DNA of 64,000 nucleotides from CAZMYM01 sp964620325 (GTDB taxonomy: Bacteria > Bipolaricaulota > Bipolaricaulia > UBA7950 > UBA9294): the NCBI GenBank assembly GCA_964620325.1, contig CAZUIM010000007.1:1-64000 (forward strand). Reading direction: 5' to 3'. A program made the translations under genes and the position numbers. This document shows positions 18,593 to 27,447 of this stretch, piece after piece (positions within the stretch are counted from its first letter, which is position 1; every line of letters starts with the position of its first letter). The notes under the pieces are model-generated. The model was not told the DNA's origin. It saw only the letters and a program-made list of their open reading frames with translations, and did no database searches.

Positions 18593-19429
18593 TCAGGATC
18601 GCGCCGACCGGAGCGCCCTCGCGACGAGGTCGCCGACGACGGCACGCCGGTACGCGGCCGAGGCGCGCACGTCGTCGATCGGGGAGACGGATGTCGCCGC
18701 CAGTCGCTTCGCCGCCTCGATCGTCTCGTCGGTCAGATCCGCGGAGTGGAGGCGGTCTTCGACGCGTCGCAGGCGAAGGGGGACGGGAGCGACCGATCCG
18801 GCGGCGATCCGTGCCTCGCGGATCCGGCCGTTCTCGATCTCGAGGAGAGCGCCGACGGACGCGATGGCGATCGTCATGGCGCGACGCTTCCCGACCTTGT
18901 GAAAGAATCCGAGGAGCGTCCGCTCGGGGGCCGGAACACGGATCTCGCGAACGAACTCCCCCCGTTCGAGCGACGTCCTCCCGGGACCGACGAGGAACTC
19001 CTCGACCGGAAGGACCCGATCTCCGGACGGTCCGGTGAGGACGACCTCGGCGTCGTAGAGGAGGAGCGCCACGGCACCGTCGGCCGCCGGCGACGCGTTG
19101 ACGAGGTTTCCGCCGAGCGTCCCCCGGTTTCGGATCTGAACCGAGCCGAGTCGGCGAAGGACCGTCGCGAGCATCGGGAGTCGTTCTCGGATCAGTTCGG
19201 AGGCGATCAGGTCTTCCGCGGGCGTCGCGGCTTTGATCTCGATTCGGCCGGCGGTCTCGGAGACGCCGCGGAGCGCCGCGAGATCCGAGATGTCGACGAG
19301 GAGATCGGCCGAGAGGAGCCCCGCGTGCATCTTCACCAACAGGTCCGTCCCGCCGGCGAGAACGGCGGCGCCGTCGTCGCGGAGCGCCTCGAGGAGATCC
19401 GGGACGGACGCTACGCGGACGTACCGCAC
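18593..19429 (-). CDS. Molybdenum-hydroxylase FAD-binding subunit (xanthine dehydrogenase family)
   Basis: This is the FAD subunit (XdhB/CoxM type, 278 residues) of a molybdopterin hydroxylase. It passes electrons from the iron-sulfur subunit to its acceptor. FAD motifs are AGGTDLLV (about 25-32) and RNRGTLGGNLVNASPAAD (about 101-118). The GTG start lies inside the end of the MocA-like gene (19-base overlap). It is the last gene of a minus-strand operon that also carries a [2Fe-2S] subunit but no molybdopterin subunit. Confidence 0.87.
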   Translation of the reverse strand: MRYVRVASVPDLLEALRDDGAAVLAGGTDLLVKMHAGLLSADLLVDISDLAALRGVSETAGRIEIKAATPAEDLIASELIRERLPMLATVLRRLGSVQIRNRGTLGGNLVNASPAADGAVALLLYDAEVVLTGPSGDRVLPVEEFLVGPGRTSLERGEFVREIRVPAPERTLLGFFHKVGKRRAMTIAIASVGALLEIENGRIREARIAAGSVAPVPLRLRRVEDRLHSADLTDETIEAAKRLAATSVSPIDDVRASAAYRRAVVGDLVARALRSARS

Positions 19430-20016
19430 GACATCCCCCTCTCGGCCAAACGGCGGAGATCCTCGGGCCGATCGAAGTCGACGAGACAGCCGGGATCGTC
19501 GACGTCGACGAGAACGAGTTCGTCCTGATGCGCACGAAGGTACTTCTTGGCCCCGACGTCGCCTTTGAGGATTCGATCGAGCTCGGAGAAGGTCCCACGC
19601 CCGAGGAAGACCGGAAACCCGCGGGTCCCTCGGTGGCAGGGCGCGGCGATCGGCGCGCCGTTCTCAGCGGCCGCGATGACGGCGCGGAGGGTCCCGGCCG
19701 AGATCGTCGGCATGTCGGCGTGCAGCAGAAGGGTTCCGATCGCTTCCGGGGCGACGGACGCGATCCCGAGGCGAAGAGATGAAGAGAGACCCCTTGCCGG
19801 ATCGGGATTGGTCACGACGCGTGCGTCCGTCAGATCGATCGCGGCGGCGATCTCCTCGGCTGCGTGACCGAGGACGACGATCGGGCGGACGATTCCCGCG
19901 GCACGAAGACGGTCGAGGACGACCGCAAGGCTGGGGCGGCCGTGGACCGAGGCCAGAGGTTTGATTCGGCCCATCCGGGTGCCGAATCCCGCGGCGAGAA
20001 CGACGGCGTCAATCAT
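19411..20016 (-). CDS. MocA/MobA-type molybdopterin nucleotidyltransferase
   Basis: This 201-residue nucleotidyltransferase opens with the signature LAAGFGTRMGRIKPL (about 7-21) and has the LLLHADMPTIS segment with the metal-binding Asp. MocA attaches CMP and MobA attaches GMP to molybdopterin. Location beside hydroxylase subunits favours MocA-like cytosine-dinucleotide cofactor synthesis (E. coli YgfJ/MocA analogue), but sugar nucleotidyltransferases share this fold. It starts in the stop of the upstream [2Fe-2S] gene (ATGA) and overlaps the FAD gene. Confidence 0.75.
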   Translation of the reverse strand: MIDAVVLAAGFGTRMGRIKPLASVHGRPSLAVVLDRLRAAGIVRPIVVLGHAAEEIAAAIDLTDARVVTNPDPARGLSSSLRLGIASVAPEAIGTLLLHADMPTISAGTLRAVIAAAENGAPIAAPCHRGTRGFPVFLGRGTFSELDRILKGDVGAKKYLRAHQDELVLVDVDDPGCLVDFDRPEDLRRLAERGMSCGTSA

Positions 20017-20513
20017 CGATCGGGCTCCCCGGAATCGGTCGGACCCTGCTGCTGCCGGATCCGCTCGGCGGCGAGACGAACGGCGTCGATGATCCGTTCG
20101 TAGCCGGTGCAACGGCAGAGGTTCCCCTCGAGCGCAGTTCGGATCTCGTCGTCGGTCGGGTTCGGGTTCGCTGCGAGGAGGGCGTAGGCCGACATGACGA
20201 ACCCGGGGGTGCAGAAGCCGCACTGGACGCCCCCGGCGTCGACGAACGCACGCTGGATCGGGTGCAAGCGGTCGCCGTCGGCGATCCCCTCGATCGTGAG
20301 GATCCGTTTCCCGGCGACGCTCGGTGCCAACACGAGGCACGAGTTGACCGGGCGTCCGTCGATCAGGACAGTGCAGGCGCCACATTCTCCTTCGCCGCAA
20401 CCCTCCTTGGTTCCCGTCAGGGCGAGTGTCTCTCGAAGCAGGTCGAGCAGACGGGTCTCCGCGTCGGTGTCGCACTCCACGTCCCGCCCGTTGACGGTGA
20501 ATCGAATCCTCAT
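20013..20513 (-). CDS. Molybdenum-hydroxylase [2Fe-2S] subunit
   Basis: This is the iron-sulfur subunit (XdhC/CoxS type, 166 residues). It has the plant-type ferredoxin cluster motif CGEGECGACTVLIDGRPVNSC (Cys near 39, 44, 47, 59) and the second cluster QCGFCTPG with NLCRCTGY (about 98-136). It carries electrons from Moco to FAD. ATGA overlaps connect it to both neighbours. A second, different copy of this subunit lies at 27444-27914. Confidence 0.92.
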   Translation of the reverse strand: MRIRFTVNGRDVECDTDAETRLLDLLRETLALTGTKEGCGEGECGACTVLIDGRPVNSCLVLAPSVAGKRILTIEGIADGDRLHPIQRAFVDAGGVQCGFCTPGFVMSAYALLAANPNPTDDEIRTALEGNLCRCTGYERIIDAVRLAAERIRQQQGPTDSGEPDR

Positions 20514-21748
20514 AGGTGACGCTCGATCTCCTTCAGCGACGGGCTGACGGCGATCGGCTCTCCGACCGCCCGACGCACGCTCGCAATGTCCTTCAGTCCG
20601 TTCCCCGAGACGATGATCGCCGCGGTGGCGTCCGTCAGTCTGCCCGCCTTCGCCAGCCGGCGCAATCCGGCGAACGGGGCCGCTCCGGCCGGTTCGGCGA
20701 AAACGCCGGTCCGTTGCGCCAACTCGGCGATCGCGGAGAGGATCTCGTCGTCGGACACGGTGACGAACTCGCCGCCGTTCGCGTGGACGTAGCGAACGGC
20801 CTTGACAATGTCCCGCGGGGCGCCGACGCAGATGCTGTCGGCGACCGTCTCCGCAACGACGTCCTCGATCTCGACGGTCGATCCGTCGAACCGACCGAAG
20901 GCGGCGGCGATCGGGGACGCCCCCTCCGCTTGCACGCCGATGACGCGCGGGACGCGGTCGATCAGGCCGAGGGTTTCGAGTTCGGCGAACCCCTTGCAGA
21001 TCCCGCTGATCACCGAGCCGTCTCCGACGCTCGCGAAGAGGACGTCCGGCGGGCTCCAGTCGAGCTGCTCGGCGAGCTCGAGCGCCCCCGTCTTCTTCCC
21101 CTCGACGAGGTACGGGTTGATCGCGGCCGATCGGTTGTACCACCCGAATGCCTCCGCCGCCTCGGCGGCGAGATCGTAGGCCTCGTCGTACGACCCATCG
21201 ACGAGGAAGACACGCGCCCCGTAGACGAGCAACTGCGCAATCTTCGCTTCGGGGGCCCGTTTGGGGACGAAGATGATCGCCTCGAGATCGGTCGCCGCGG
21301 CGAAGCCGGCGAGCGAGCTGGCCGCATTGCCGGTCGACGCGCAGGTGACGACCGTTCGGCGCGTCTCCTGCGCCTTGATGACGACGATCGAGCTCGCCCG
21401 ATCTTTGTACGAGCCGGTCGGGTTCTGCCCGTCGTCCTTCACGAACAGACGGGAGAGTCCGAGTTCGCGGGCCAGATCGTCGAAGACGTACGTCGGCGTC
21501 CACCCGACGCGCAACGGTTGGATCCACCGTTCCTCCTCGAATGGTAGGAGGGGAAGGTACCGCCAGATCGATGAACGGCCCGTTGCGGCGAACGAATCGC
21601 GGTCGAGGCTCCGCCGAAGCTCGTCGTAATCGTAGAGGACCTCGAGCGTGCCGCGCCGTGCTCCACACGTCGGGCAGACGTAGTCGAGCGCCGTCGGGGG
21701 GTACTCGGCTTCGCAGGTGATGCAGCGGAGGGCCGTCGGTCGCCCCAT
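20510..21748 (-). CDS. Threonine-synthase-type PLP enzyme within the hydroxylase operon
   Basis: This is a 412-residue fold-type II PLP enzyme. It has an N-terminal zinc-ribbon pair (CITC near 9 and CPTC near 25), then the PLP lysine in GSYKDRAS (about 114) and the phosphate-binding loop STGNAASSLAG. Overall it reads as threonine synthase (O-phosphohomoserine to threonine). Its location between YgfK and hydroxylase genes with ATGA overlaps on both sides argues for a catabolic job. Known purine-degradation clusters carry the fold-type II enzyme 2,3-diaminopropionate ammonia-lyase (YgeX/DpaL) in this role, so a related lyase activity is possible. No other threonine-synthesis genes are near. Confidence 0.7.
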   Translation of the reverse strand: MGRPTALRCITCEAEYPPTALDYVCPTCGARRGTLEVLYDYDELRRSLDRDSFAATGRSSIWRYLPLLPFEEERWIQPLRVGWTPTYVFDDLARELGLSRLFVKDDGQNPTGSYKDRASSIVVIKAQETRRTVVTCASTGNAASSLAGFAAATDLEAIIFVPKRAPEAKIAQLLVYGARVFLVDGSYDEAYDLAAEAAEAFGWYNRSAAINPYLVEGKKTGALELAEQLDWSPPDVLFASVGDGSVISGICKGFAELETLGLIDRVPRVIGVQAEGASPIAAAFGRFDGSTVEIEDVVAETVADSICVGAPRDIVKAVRYVHANGGEFVTVSDDEILSAIAELAQRTGVFAEPAGAAPFAGLRRLAKAGRLTDATAAIIVSGNGLKDIASVRRAVGEPIAVSPSLKEIERHL

Positions 21749-24700
21749 CAGGAGCCCCCCTCCGTCGAGCGAGCCGTTGCATCGACGAGGAACGGTGCGC
21801 TTGTCCGTACCCCCTCGAACAGGACGAGCATCTCGATCGCCGCTCCGGTGGATCGCGTCCCTTCGAACGGTGCGATGAGGGTCGCCTCGGCGATCGTCCC
21901 GTCGGCGTTCAACCGAACCCGGAAGGAATCCGTCCGATACTCGTGTCCCGACTCCAGCCGGGTCAAGCTTTCTTCCGCGCCACCGATGCGTCGTCGGAGG
22001 ACGCCCTCGGTGATCCGGTAGGCGTTGTCAGACTCTGCTTCGAATGCGGACCGATCGAGGAAGAACCGCGGCTTGTCGCGGAACGGCTCCCCGGGATGGA
22101 CGCAGAACGTGGCGCAGTTCCCGCATTCGTTGCAGAGCTCGTCGACGTGAACGATCTGGCGCGCTTGCGCGATGCGGACGCGGTCGTCGGCGACGGTCGC
22201 CAATCGACCCTCGTTGCAGAAAAAGATGGGGACGACCAGATCGACCGGGCGGACGGTGACGGCGAGGTTGGCCCGATTCGGACAGACCTCGACGCACTTG
22301 TCACAGATGGCCGCGCACTGCAGACATCGCTCAGCTTCGGCACGAGCATCGGCCGGATCGAACACCTCCTCGATGAGCTCGAAGCCGTCCCGTTCCGAGA
22401 CGGGGCGTTCCGGCGACGAACGCTGAACCGACTTCCGGGTCCGAGCCCGTTTTGTTCTCGCCCGCTGCGCGTCGTCGAACGTCGGTCGCTCCCAGGGGAC
22501 GGAGCGGAAGGGAAGATCGAGCGAGGAACAGATCGACTCGGCCGCGCGCCGTCCGTCGGCACAGGCTTCGATGATGATCGCGGGCCCGCGGACGGCGTCG
22601 CCACCCGCGTAGACCGCGTCTCCGGCGCAACCCGTCGTTCGGTCGACCACAATCGGACCCGCGTTCCGCGGGGAGGAGTCCGCCGACTCAAGGAACGAGA
22701 AGTCCGGACGTTGTCCGACGGCGAGGAGGACGGTGTCGGCGTCGACGACGAACTCGCTTCCGGCGATTGTCACCGGACGCTGCCTTCCGCTCTCGTCCGG
22801 TTCACCGAGGCGGGTTCGGACGCACTCGACACCTACGATGTGGTCGCCTTCGACGAGGATGCGCGCCGGCGAGACCAGCTCCACGAGGCGGTTCCCCTCG
22901 GCGAGGAGGTCGTGAATCTCCTCGGACTGCGCCGGCATCTCGTCCCGCGTCCGACGGTAGAGAACGGTGCACGGGTGTCCTGTCACGCGTTCGGCGGTTC
23001 GTGCAGCGTCCATCGCAGTGTTTCCGCCGCCGATCACCACGGTCTTCGAACCCAGCGGGGGCGGTTCGTCTCGTGCGACGCGGTCGAGGAAGTCGAGGGC
23101 ACCGTAGACGCCGGGTGCGTCGTTCCCGGGGATCGGCAGCCAGGCATCCTTCGCATACCCGCAGGCGATGTAGACGGCGTCGAACCCTCGTTCGAGCAGG
23201 TGCTCCGGGGGATCCGAAATCGGTCTGTCAAGCTCGATCGTCACGCCGAGTTGACAGATGCGGTCGATGTCGGCGTCGACTGCGGCCCGCGGAAGGCGAA
23301 GCGCAGGGGCGATCGCAAGCATCCCGCCCGGACGATCCTTCGCTTCGAAGATCGTGACCGCGACTCCGGAGAGGGCAAGGAAGTAGGCCGCGGCGAGTCC
23401 CGATGGGCCGCTGCCGACCACGGCGACCTTCCGCCCGGAAGCCTCCTCCGACGCGAGTCGGACCTCACCTCGCTCGGCCGCGAACCGTTTCAGTCTTCGA
23501 ATCGCGACCGGTTGATCGTAGTTGTTGCGTGTGCACTTCGTCTGGCACAGGTGGGTGCAGACGTGACCTGTGACCCGAGGGAGCGGGTTTCGACCGAGGA
23601 TCGTCGCCAGAGCTCGGTCCTCTTCTCCTTCGACGATCCAGCGTGCGTATTCCGGGACGTCCTGTTGAACGGCGCAGGCGGTGACGCACGGGGCCTCGAT
23701 GCAATCGAACGCCTCGAGGGGGGACTCCGTCTTGGGGAGGCCGTGCGGGAAGTAGGTCTTCCGATAGCGTTCGTCGGAGATCGCCGCCCTCACCTCTCTT
23801 GCGAGACGCTCCCGACGATCGACGGCGAAGGCCTCGAGATCGGCGGCGCCGGCGTCGGTCATCGCTTCGACGATCGATTCGATGTACTGGCCGAGTCGCC
23901 CGTAGCCGCCCGGCTTCAGCAAGTCGGATGCGGCGGTGACCGGGAGCGCGCCGCACGCGACGAGGCCGGCGACGTTGAGTGCATCAGCGCCAGCGGAGTA
24001 CGAGACGGCGAGGTCGCCATCGAACGTATCGGTGAGCCGCTCGAACAGGGAGACGGTCACCGGGTACAAGGCGCGACCGGACATGTACATCTCGTCTCCG
24101 GGGAGCACGTCACGATGGTTCGCCATCGCGAGCGTGTTCGAGAGCTTCACGCCGAAGCTCAGGTCGCGACGACGGGCGAGATCCCGAAGGGAACGGATCA
24201 TCTCGACCGCCCGCTCGTAGCGAAGGTCCTGCTCGAAGACGGCATCTGGGATCTCGATTTCCGAAAATCCGAGCCGATCGTGGAGGATCTCGAGGACGCG
24301 ATCCTTGCCGAGGAGGGTCGGATTCAGCTTGATCGTCGTGTGAAGCCGTCGTTCGTCGATCAGGTACCGAGCGATCTTCTCGATCTCGTTCGGGGGACAA
24401 CCGTGCATCGTAGAAAGCGTGACACTGTTGACCAGGCGGTCGGGGATCTCCAAGTCGGCGAACTCGGGGAATCGGCCCAGCTCTTCTCGGATCGACGAGA
24501 GCTCCTCCGATGCATCCTCGAGGCGATCGATGAAGCCCTGCATCGGCGAAGAAAGGATCCCCTCTAGGTTGTAGCCAACGCTCATGTTGAAGATCGTCCC
24601 GAATTCCGTACGTCTCTCGAGCCCGAGAAGTCTTCGCAGGACGTGGACGAGTGCCCACGCCTTCGTGTACTCGCTCGACGACTCGGCGAGGCGCAGCTCC

Positions 24701-25038
24701 TGTGACCATTCGACGTTGTAGCCCTCGTCGGCCATATCGATGCACGGGCGTGGGATCTCCAGCTCGTCCATCACCTGGACCGTCTTGAGCTCGATGAACC
24801 GTCCCCCGCAGACCCAGGCGGCCACGATGTTCTGCGCCAGCTGAGTGTGCGGGCCGGCCGCCGGACCGATCGGCGTTGCCAAGCGAGATCCGTACAGGGT
24901 CGTCGAGCAGATCGGCTCCCGGTCCGGGACGTAGAACTGCGCTTCCGGGATTCCGAGAATCGAACGGTGCTCTCGGTACTCCGCAAGAATCCATTCGAGC
25001 AGAACGTCGAACGGAAGAGGGTGCATTCGATCGCTCAT
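21748..25038 (-). CDS. ygfK: YgfK-type iron-sulfur flavoprotein (annotated as putative selenate reductase subunit)
   Basis: This multidomain oxidoreductase has 1096 residues (E. coli YgfK 1032). Residues 1-400 form a dihydroorotate-dehydrogenase-like FMN barrel. Cys at 446/451/455 and 494/498/502 match the GltD-type iron-sulfur linker. Residues 535-830 are a pyridine-nucleotide-disulfide reductase domain with FAD motif VGSGPSG (541-547) and NAD(P) motif GGGNTA (670-675). Clusters at 905-919 and 969-979 look like ferredoxin-type [4Fe-4S] sites. In E. coli and Clostridia ygfK is essential for anaerobic purine/uric-acid degradation, probably moving electrons to the substrate. ATG 25038 follows GAGGAG; the frame extends to 25101. 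Confidence 0.88.
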   Translation of the reverse strand: MSDRMHPLPFDVLLEWILAEYREHRSILGIPEAQFYVPDREPICSTTLYGSRLATPIGPAAGPHTQLAQNIVAAWVCGGRFIELKTVQVMDELEIPRPCIDMADEGYNVEWSQELRLAESSSEYTKAWALVHVLRRLLGLERRTEFGTIFNMSVGYNLEGILSSPMQGFIDRLEDASEELSSIREELGRFPEFADLEIPDRLVNSVTLSTMHGCPPNEIEKIARYLIDERRLHTTIKLNPTLLGKDRVLEILHDRLGFSEIEIPDAVFEQDLRYERAVEMIRSLRDLARRRDLSFGVKLSNTLAMANHRDVLPGDEMYMSGRALYPVTVSLFERLTDTFDGDLAVSYSAGADALNVAGLVACGALPVTAASDLLKPGGYGRLGQYIESIVEAMTDAGAADLEAFAVDRRERLAREVRAAISDERYRKTYFPHGLPKTESPLEAFDCIEAPCVTACAVQQDVPEYARWIVEGEEDRALATILGRNPLPRVTGHVCTHLCQTKCTRNNYDQPVAIRRLKRFAAERGEVRLASEEASGRKVAVVGSGPSGLAAAYFLALSGVAVTIFEAKDRPGGMLAIAPALRLPRAAVDADIDRICQLGVTIELDRPISDPPEHLLERGFDAVYIACGYAKDAWLPIPGNDAPGVYGALDFLDRVARDEPPPLGSKTVVIGGGNTAMDAARTAERVTGHPCTVLYRRTRDEMPAQSEEIHDLLAEGNRLVELVSPARILVEGDHIVGVECVRTRLGEPDESGRQRPVTIAGSEFVVDADTVLLAVGQRPDFSFLESADSSPRNAGPIVVDRTTGCAGDAVYAGGDAVRGPAIIIEACADGRRAAESICSSLDLPFRSVPWERPTFDDAQRARTKRARTRKSVQRSSPERPVSERDGFELIEEVFDPADARAEAERCLQCAAICDKCVEVCPNRANLAVTVRPVDLVVPIFFCNEGRLATVADDRVRIAQARQIVHVDELCNECGNCATFCVHPGEPFRDKPRFFLDRSAFEAESDNAYRITEGVLRRRIGGAEESLTRLESGHEYRTDSFRVRLNADGTIAEATLIAPFEGTRSTGAAIEMLVLFEGVRTSAPFLVDATARSTEGGS

Positions 25039-25051
25039 CGATTGGTCTCCT

Positions 25052-26380
25052 CTACACGATTCGATTCCAGAGCGCCTGCGCCTCTTCCCGCGCCTCGGCA
25101 TAGACGGCCGACTCGTCGACGTCGATGAATCGTCCGTCGCGCAGAATGGGGCGGCCGGCGACGATCAGGTCGGAGACACGCCATGTGTGCACGGCGCTCC
25201 CGAACAGCAGGTGGCCGAGGACGTTCTCCCCGACGAGCGGCGTCGGAGGAACGTAGTCGACCAGCGCGATGTCGGCCGGTGCCCCGGGCTCGATCCGGCC
25301 GAGCCGAACCCCGAGCAGCCGTTCGGCGATCGCAGGGTTGTTTCGGAAGAGAAGCGCGTCGAGTTCCGGGAAGGATCCGACCAGCGGATCCTGCTGCGCG
25401 TGCTTCTGCAGCAGCCCCGCGGTGAAGAGCTCGGCGAGGAGATTGCAGCCGAGCCCGTCGGTTCCGAGCCCGGTCAGCGTCCCTCGTCGCAGGTATCCTG
25501 CGAGGTCGAAGACGCCGACCGCGTTGTTCATGTTGGAGCGAGGATTGTGCACGACGATCGATCCTCGTTCGGCGACGAGGTCCTTCTCCGCTTCGGTCAG
25601 GTGAAGGCAGTGGACGAGGATCGATCGAGGGCGGAGTAGGCCGAATCGATCGAGTCGCTCGACGATGCGGATCCCGTGTTCTCGTAGGCAGGACTCCTCG
25701 TCCTCCGGCCCCTCGGCAACGTGGATGTGGACCCCGGCGTCGTCGGGGAGACGATTGGCGACGGCTGTCAAGGAGTCGTCCGAGAGCGTGAACGACGCGT
25801 GCAGTCCGAACTGAGCGGCGGTCCGCCAGTCTGTCGTCTCACAGGCATCGAGGAATCGAGCGTTCTCTTCGATCCCCGCATCGCGTCGCTCCGGTCCGTC
25901 CCGGTCGGTCACCTCGTAACAGAAGACGCCACGGAGACCGAGCTCGTCGCAGACGACGTGGCGGAGCGTATCGAGGGAGCCGGCAATCGTGTTCGGGCTG
26001 GCGTGGTGATCGATCAGCGTCGACACGCCGCACCGGGCCGCCTCCATCGCGCCAACGAGGGCGCTCGCGCGGACGGACGCCGGATCCAGCCCCTTGTCGA
26101 GGCGCCACCAGAGCTGCTCCAGGATCTGCGTGAAGGTTGTCGGTGCGAAGCCGGGGAGGGCCATCCCGCGGGCGAGACTGCTGTAGAGGTGCGTGTGAGC
26201 GTTGACCAGCCCCGGGAGGGCGAGTCTCCCCGCTCCGTCGATCCGATCGCCGGACTGCGAACTGGGGGCGCCCTCGGCTTGAACGGACGCGATGCGGTCC
26301 CCGTCGATCACGATCGAGACGTTCTGTTGAACGCGGTCGCTGCCGTCCCAGACGGTGACCGAATCGATGACGCGCTGCAT
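25052..26380 (-). CDS. ssnA: SsnA-type amidohydrolase
   Basis: This is a 442-residue metal-dependent amidohydrolase, exactly the length of E. coli SsnA. Metal ligands are visible: NAHTH (60-64), a central HIHVAEG, HCLHL, and GLGTDGLGCN with the catalytic Asp. The family includes chlorohydrolases and guanine/aminohydrolases. In purine clusters SsnA is thought to deaminate or open a purine-derived ring, but the exact reaction is unsettled. The ATG is set by AAGGAG eight bases upstream. It is the first gene of the minus-strand operon and diverges from ygfM. Confidence 0.88.
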   Translation of the reverse strand: MQRVIDSVTVWDGSDRVQQNVSIVIDGDRIASVQAEGAPSSQSGDRIDGAGRLALPGLVNAHTHLYSSLARGMALPGFAPTTFTQILEQLWWRLDKGLDPASVRASALVGAMEAARCGVSTLIDHHASPNTIAGSLDTLRHVVCDELGLRGVFCYEVTDRDGPERRDAGIEENARFLDACETTDWRTAAQFGLHASFTLSDDSLTAVANRLPDDAGVHIHVAEGPEDEESCLREHGIRIVERLDRFGLLRPRSILVHCLHLTEAEKDLVAERGSIVVHNPRSNMNNAVGVFDLAGYLRRGTLTGLGTDGLGCNLLAELFTAGLLQKHAQQDPLVGSFPELDALLFRNNPAIAERLLGVRLGRIEPGAPADIALVDYVPPTPLVGENVLGHLLFGSAVHTWRVSDLIVAGRPILRDGRFIDVDESAVYAEAREEAQALWNRIV

Positions 26381-26434
26381 GCGTTCTGCTCCTTCCGCGA
26401 CGTTCCGGGCGTTCCTTCTTTGAGATCGGCCTTG

Positions 26435-26463
26435 AGGATAGCCCCTGTCGGACTGCCAGACAA
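26435..26463 (-). promoter_or_regulatory. Promoter of the ssnA-ygfK operon
   Basis: On the minus strand TTGTCT (26458-26463) and TATCCT (26435-26440) are spaced 17 bases apart, about 54 bases before the ssnA ATG. It is back to back with the ygfM promoter in the 209-base divergent spacer, so one regulator could control both operons. Confidence 0.5.
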
Positions 26464-26539
26464 CTTGGTGAAACGCCCCGGAGGGAGGCGAGCCGTCTCG
26501 CGCCAACGCCCCTGGAAACGTGAGATTCGGCGGGTGCGG

Positions 26540-26568
26540 TTGGACGGACTCCGGGATCCTGTCATAAT
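26540..26568 (+). promoter_or_regulatory. Promoter of the ygfM-xdh operon
   Basis: TTGGAC (26540-26545) and CATAAT (26563-26568, five of six) are spaced 17 bases apart, 21 bases before GTG 26590. The 76 bases between the two -35 boxes are where I would look for an operator. I saw no strong long palindrome there. Confidence 0.5.
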
Positions 26569-26589
26569 CGTGCTCGGAAGGGAGGGGAC

Positions 26590-27447
26590 GTGGGACTCGA
26601 TCAGGTTGAGGCCATTCTGCGGCCGACCACTCGTAAGGAGGCTTGGGATCTGAAGATGGAGCGAGGAACCGCCGCGCGCTTTCTCGGCGGTGGGATCGAT
26701 CTCGCGCTGTTCGCCCCCGCGACGGTGACGAGCCTGATCGACCTCGGGGCGCTCGACCTGTCGAGCATCTGCGAGGATGCGGGCGGGCTTCGGATCGGTG
26801 CAACGACGACGCTGACCGAAGGAATCGAGTCTCTCGAGGTGGCCGTGTATGCGGGAGGATTCCTTCGCGACGTCCTTCGCCAGGTCGCGGCGCCACTTCA
26901 CCGGAACGTCGCGACGTTCGGCGGGACCCTGGCGAGCGCGCATCCGTGGTCTGACGTCATTCCGGCGCTTCTCGTCTTGGACGCGCAACTGGTGATCTTC
27001 GACGGAGCCGAGCGGTGCCTGTCGCTCGAATCGTTCTACGAGCAGAGGCGAGCCGTCGGCCGATCTCTCATCTGTGCGATTCGCCTGCCCGCGACGCCGG
27101 GCGGCGGACGTGGCGAGTTCATCTCCTATACGCAAACCGTATTCGACGTGGGGATGCTGAACGTCGCCTGCTTCGGATCGGTCGACGATCGGCGATGGTC
27201 CGATGTTCGGATCTCCATCGGTGCGACGCCGCGGCTGGCAACGCGACTTCGATCGGTCGAAGGAGATCTCGTCGGCGAGGCGATCGACGAAGAGGGGATC
27301 GTCGAGGCGGGAAAGGCGGCGGCGACGGCGATCGCCGCGCGGGACGACCGCCGCGCCGGTGCTCGATACCGAGAGACGTTGGCGGCGCGAGGGGTCGAAC
27401 GATGTCTCCGGAGAATCGGGGAACGGCCGAAGGGAGAAGTGCGATGA
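26590..27447 (+). CDS. ygfM: YgfM-type hydroxylase FAD-binding subunit
   Basis: This is a second FAD subunit of the xanthine dehydrogenase family (285 residues). The FAD motifs are divergent from the copy at 18593-19429: FLGGGIDLALF (about 32-42) and RNVATFGGTLASAHPWSD (about 103-120). YgfM sits with SsnA/YgfK in E. coli, which favours this name. GTG 26590 follows AGGGAGGGG. It overlaps the next gene by four bases (ATGA). It would link the molybdopterin subunit to a physiological acceptor such as NAD or the YgfK system. Confidence 0.8.
   Translation: MGLDQVEAILRPTTRKEAWDLKMERGTAARFLGGGIDLALFAPATVTSLIDLGALDLSSICEDAGGLRIGATTTLTEGIESLEVAVYAGGFLRDVLRQVAAPLHRNVATFGGTLASAHPWSDVIPALLVLDAQLVIFDGAERCLSLESFYEQRRAVGRSLICAIRLPATPGGGRGEFISYTQTVFDVGMLNVACFGSVDDRRWSDVRISIGATPRLATRLRSVEGDLVGEAIDEEGIVEAGKAAATAIAARDDRRAGARYRETLAARGVERCLRRIGERPKGEVR

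Noticed and set aside
21943..24567. An 874-codon open frame on the plus strand opposite ygfK
   Set aside because: It is an antisense shadow. High GC with strong third-position bias leaves long open frames on the other strand; ygfK has clear domains and an SD, the shadow has neither.
21748..25038. Calling YgfK a selenate reductase
   Set aside because: The database name is historical. The domain set and neighbours point to purine catabolism; nothing here indicates selenate.
26381..26896. An N-terminal extension of SsnA of about 170 residues
   Set aside because: The extension overlaps the divergent promoters and ygfM. ATG 26380 has a good SD and gives exactly the family length.
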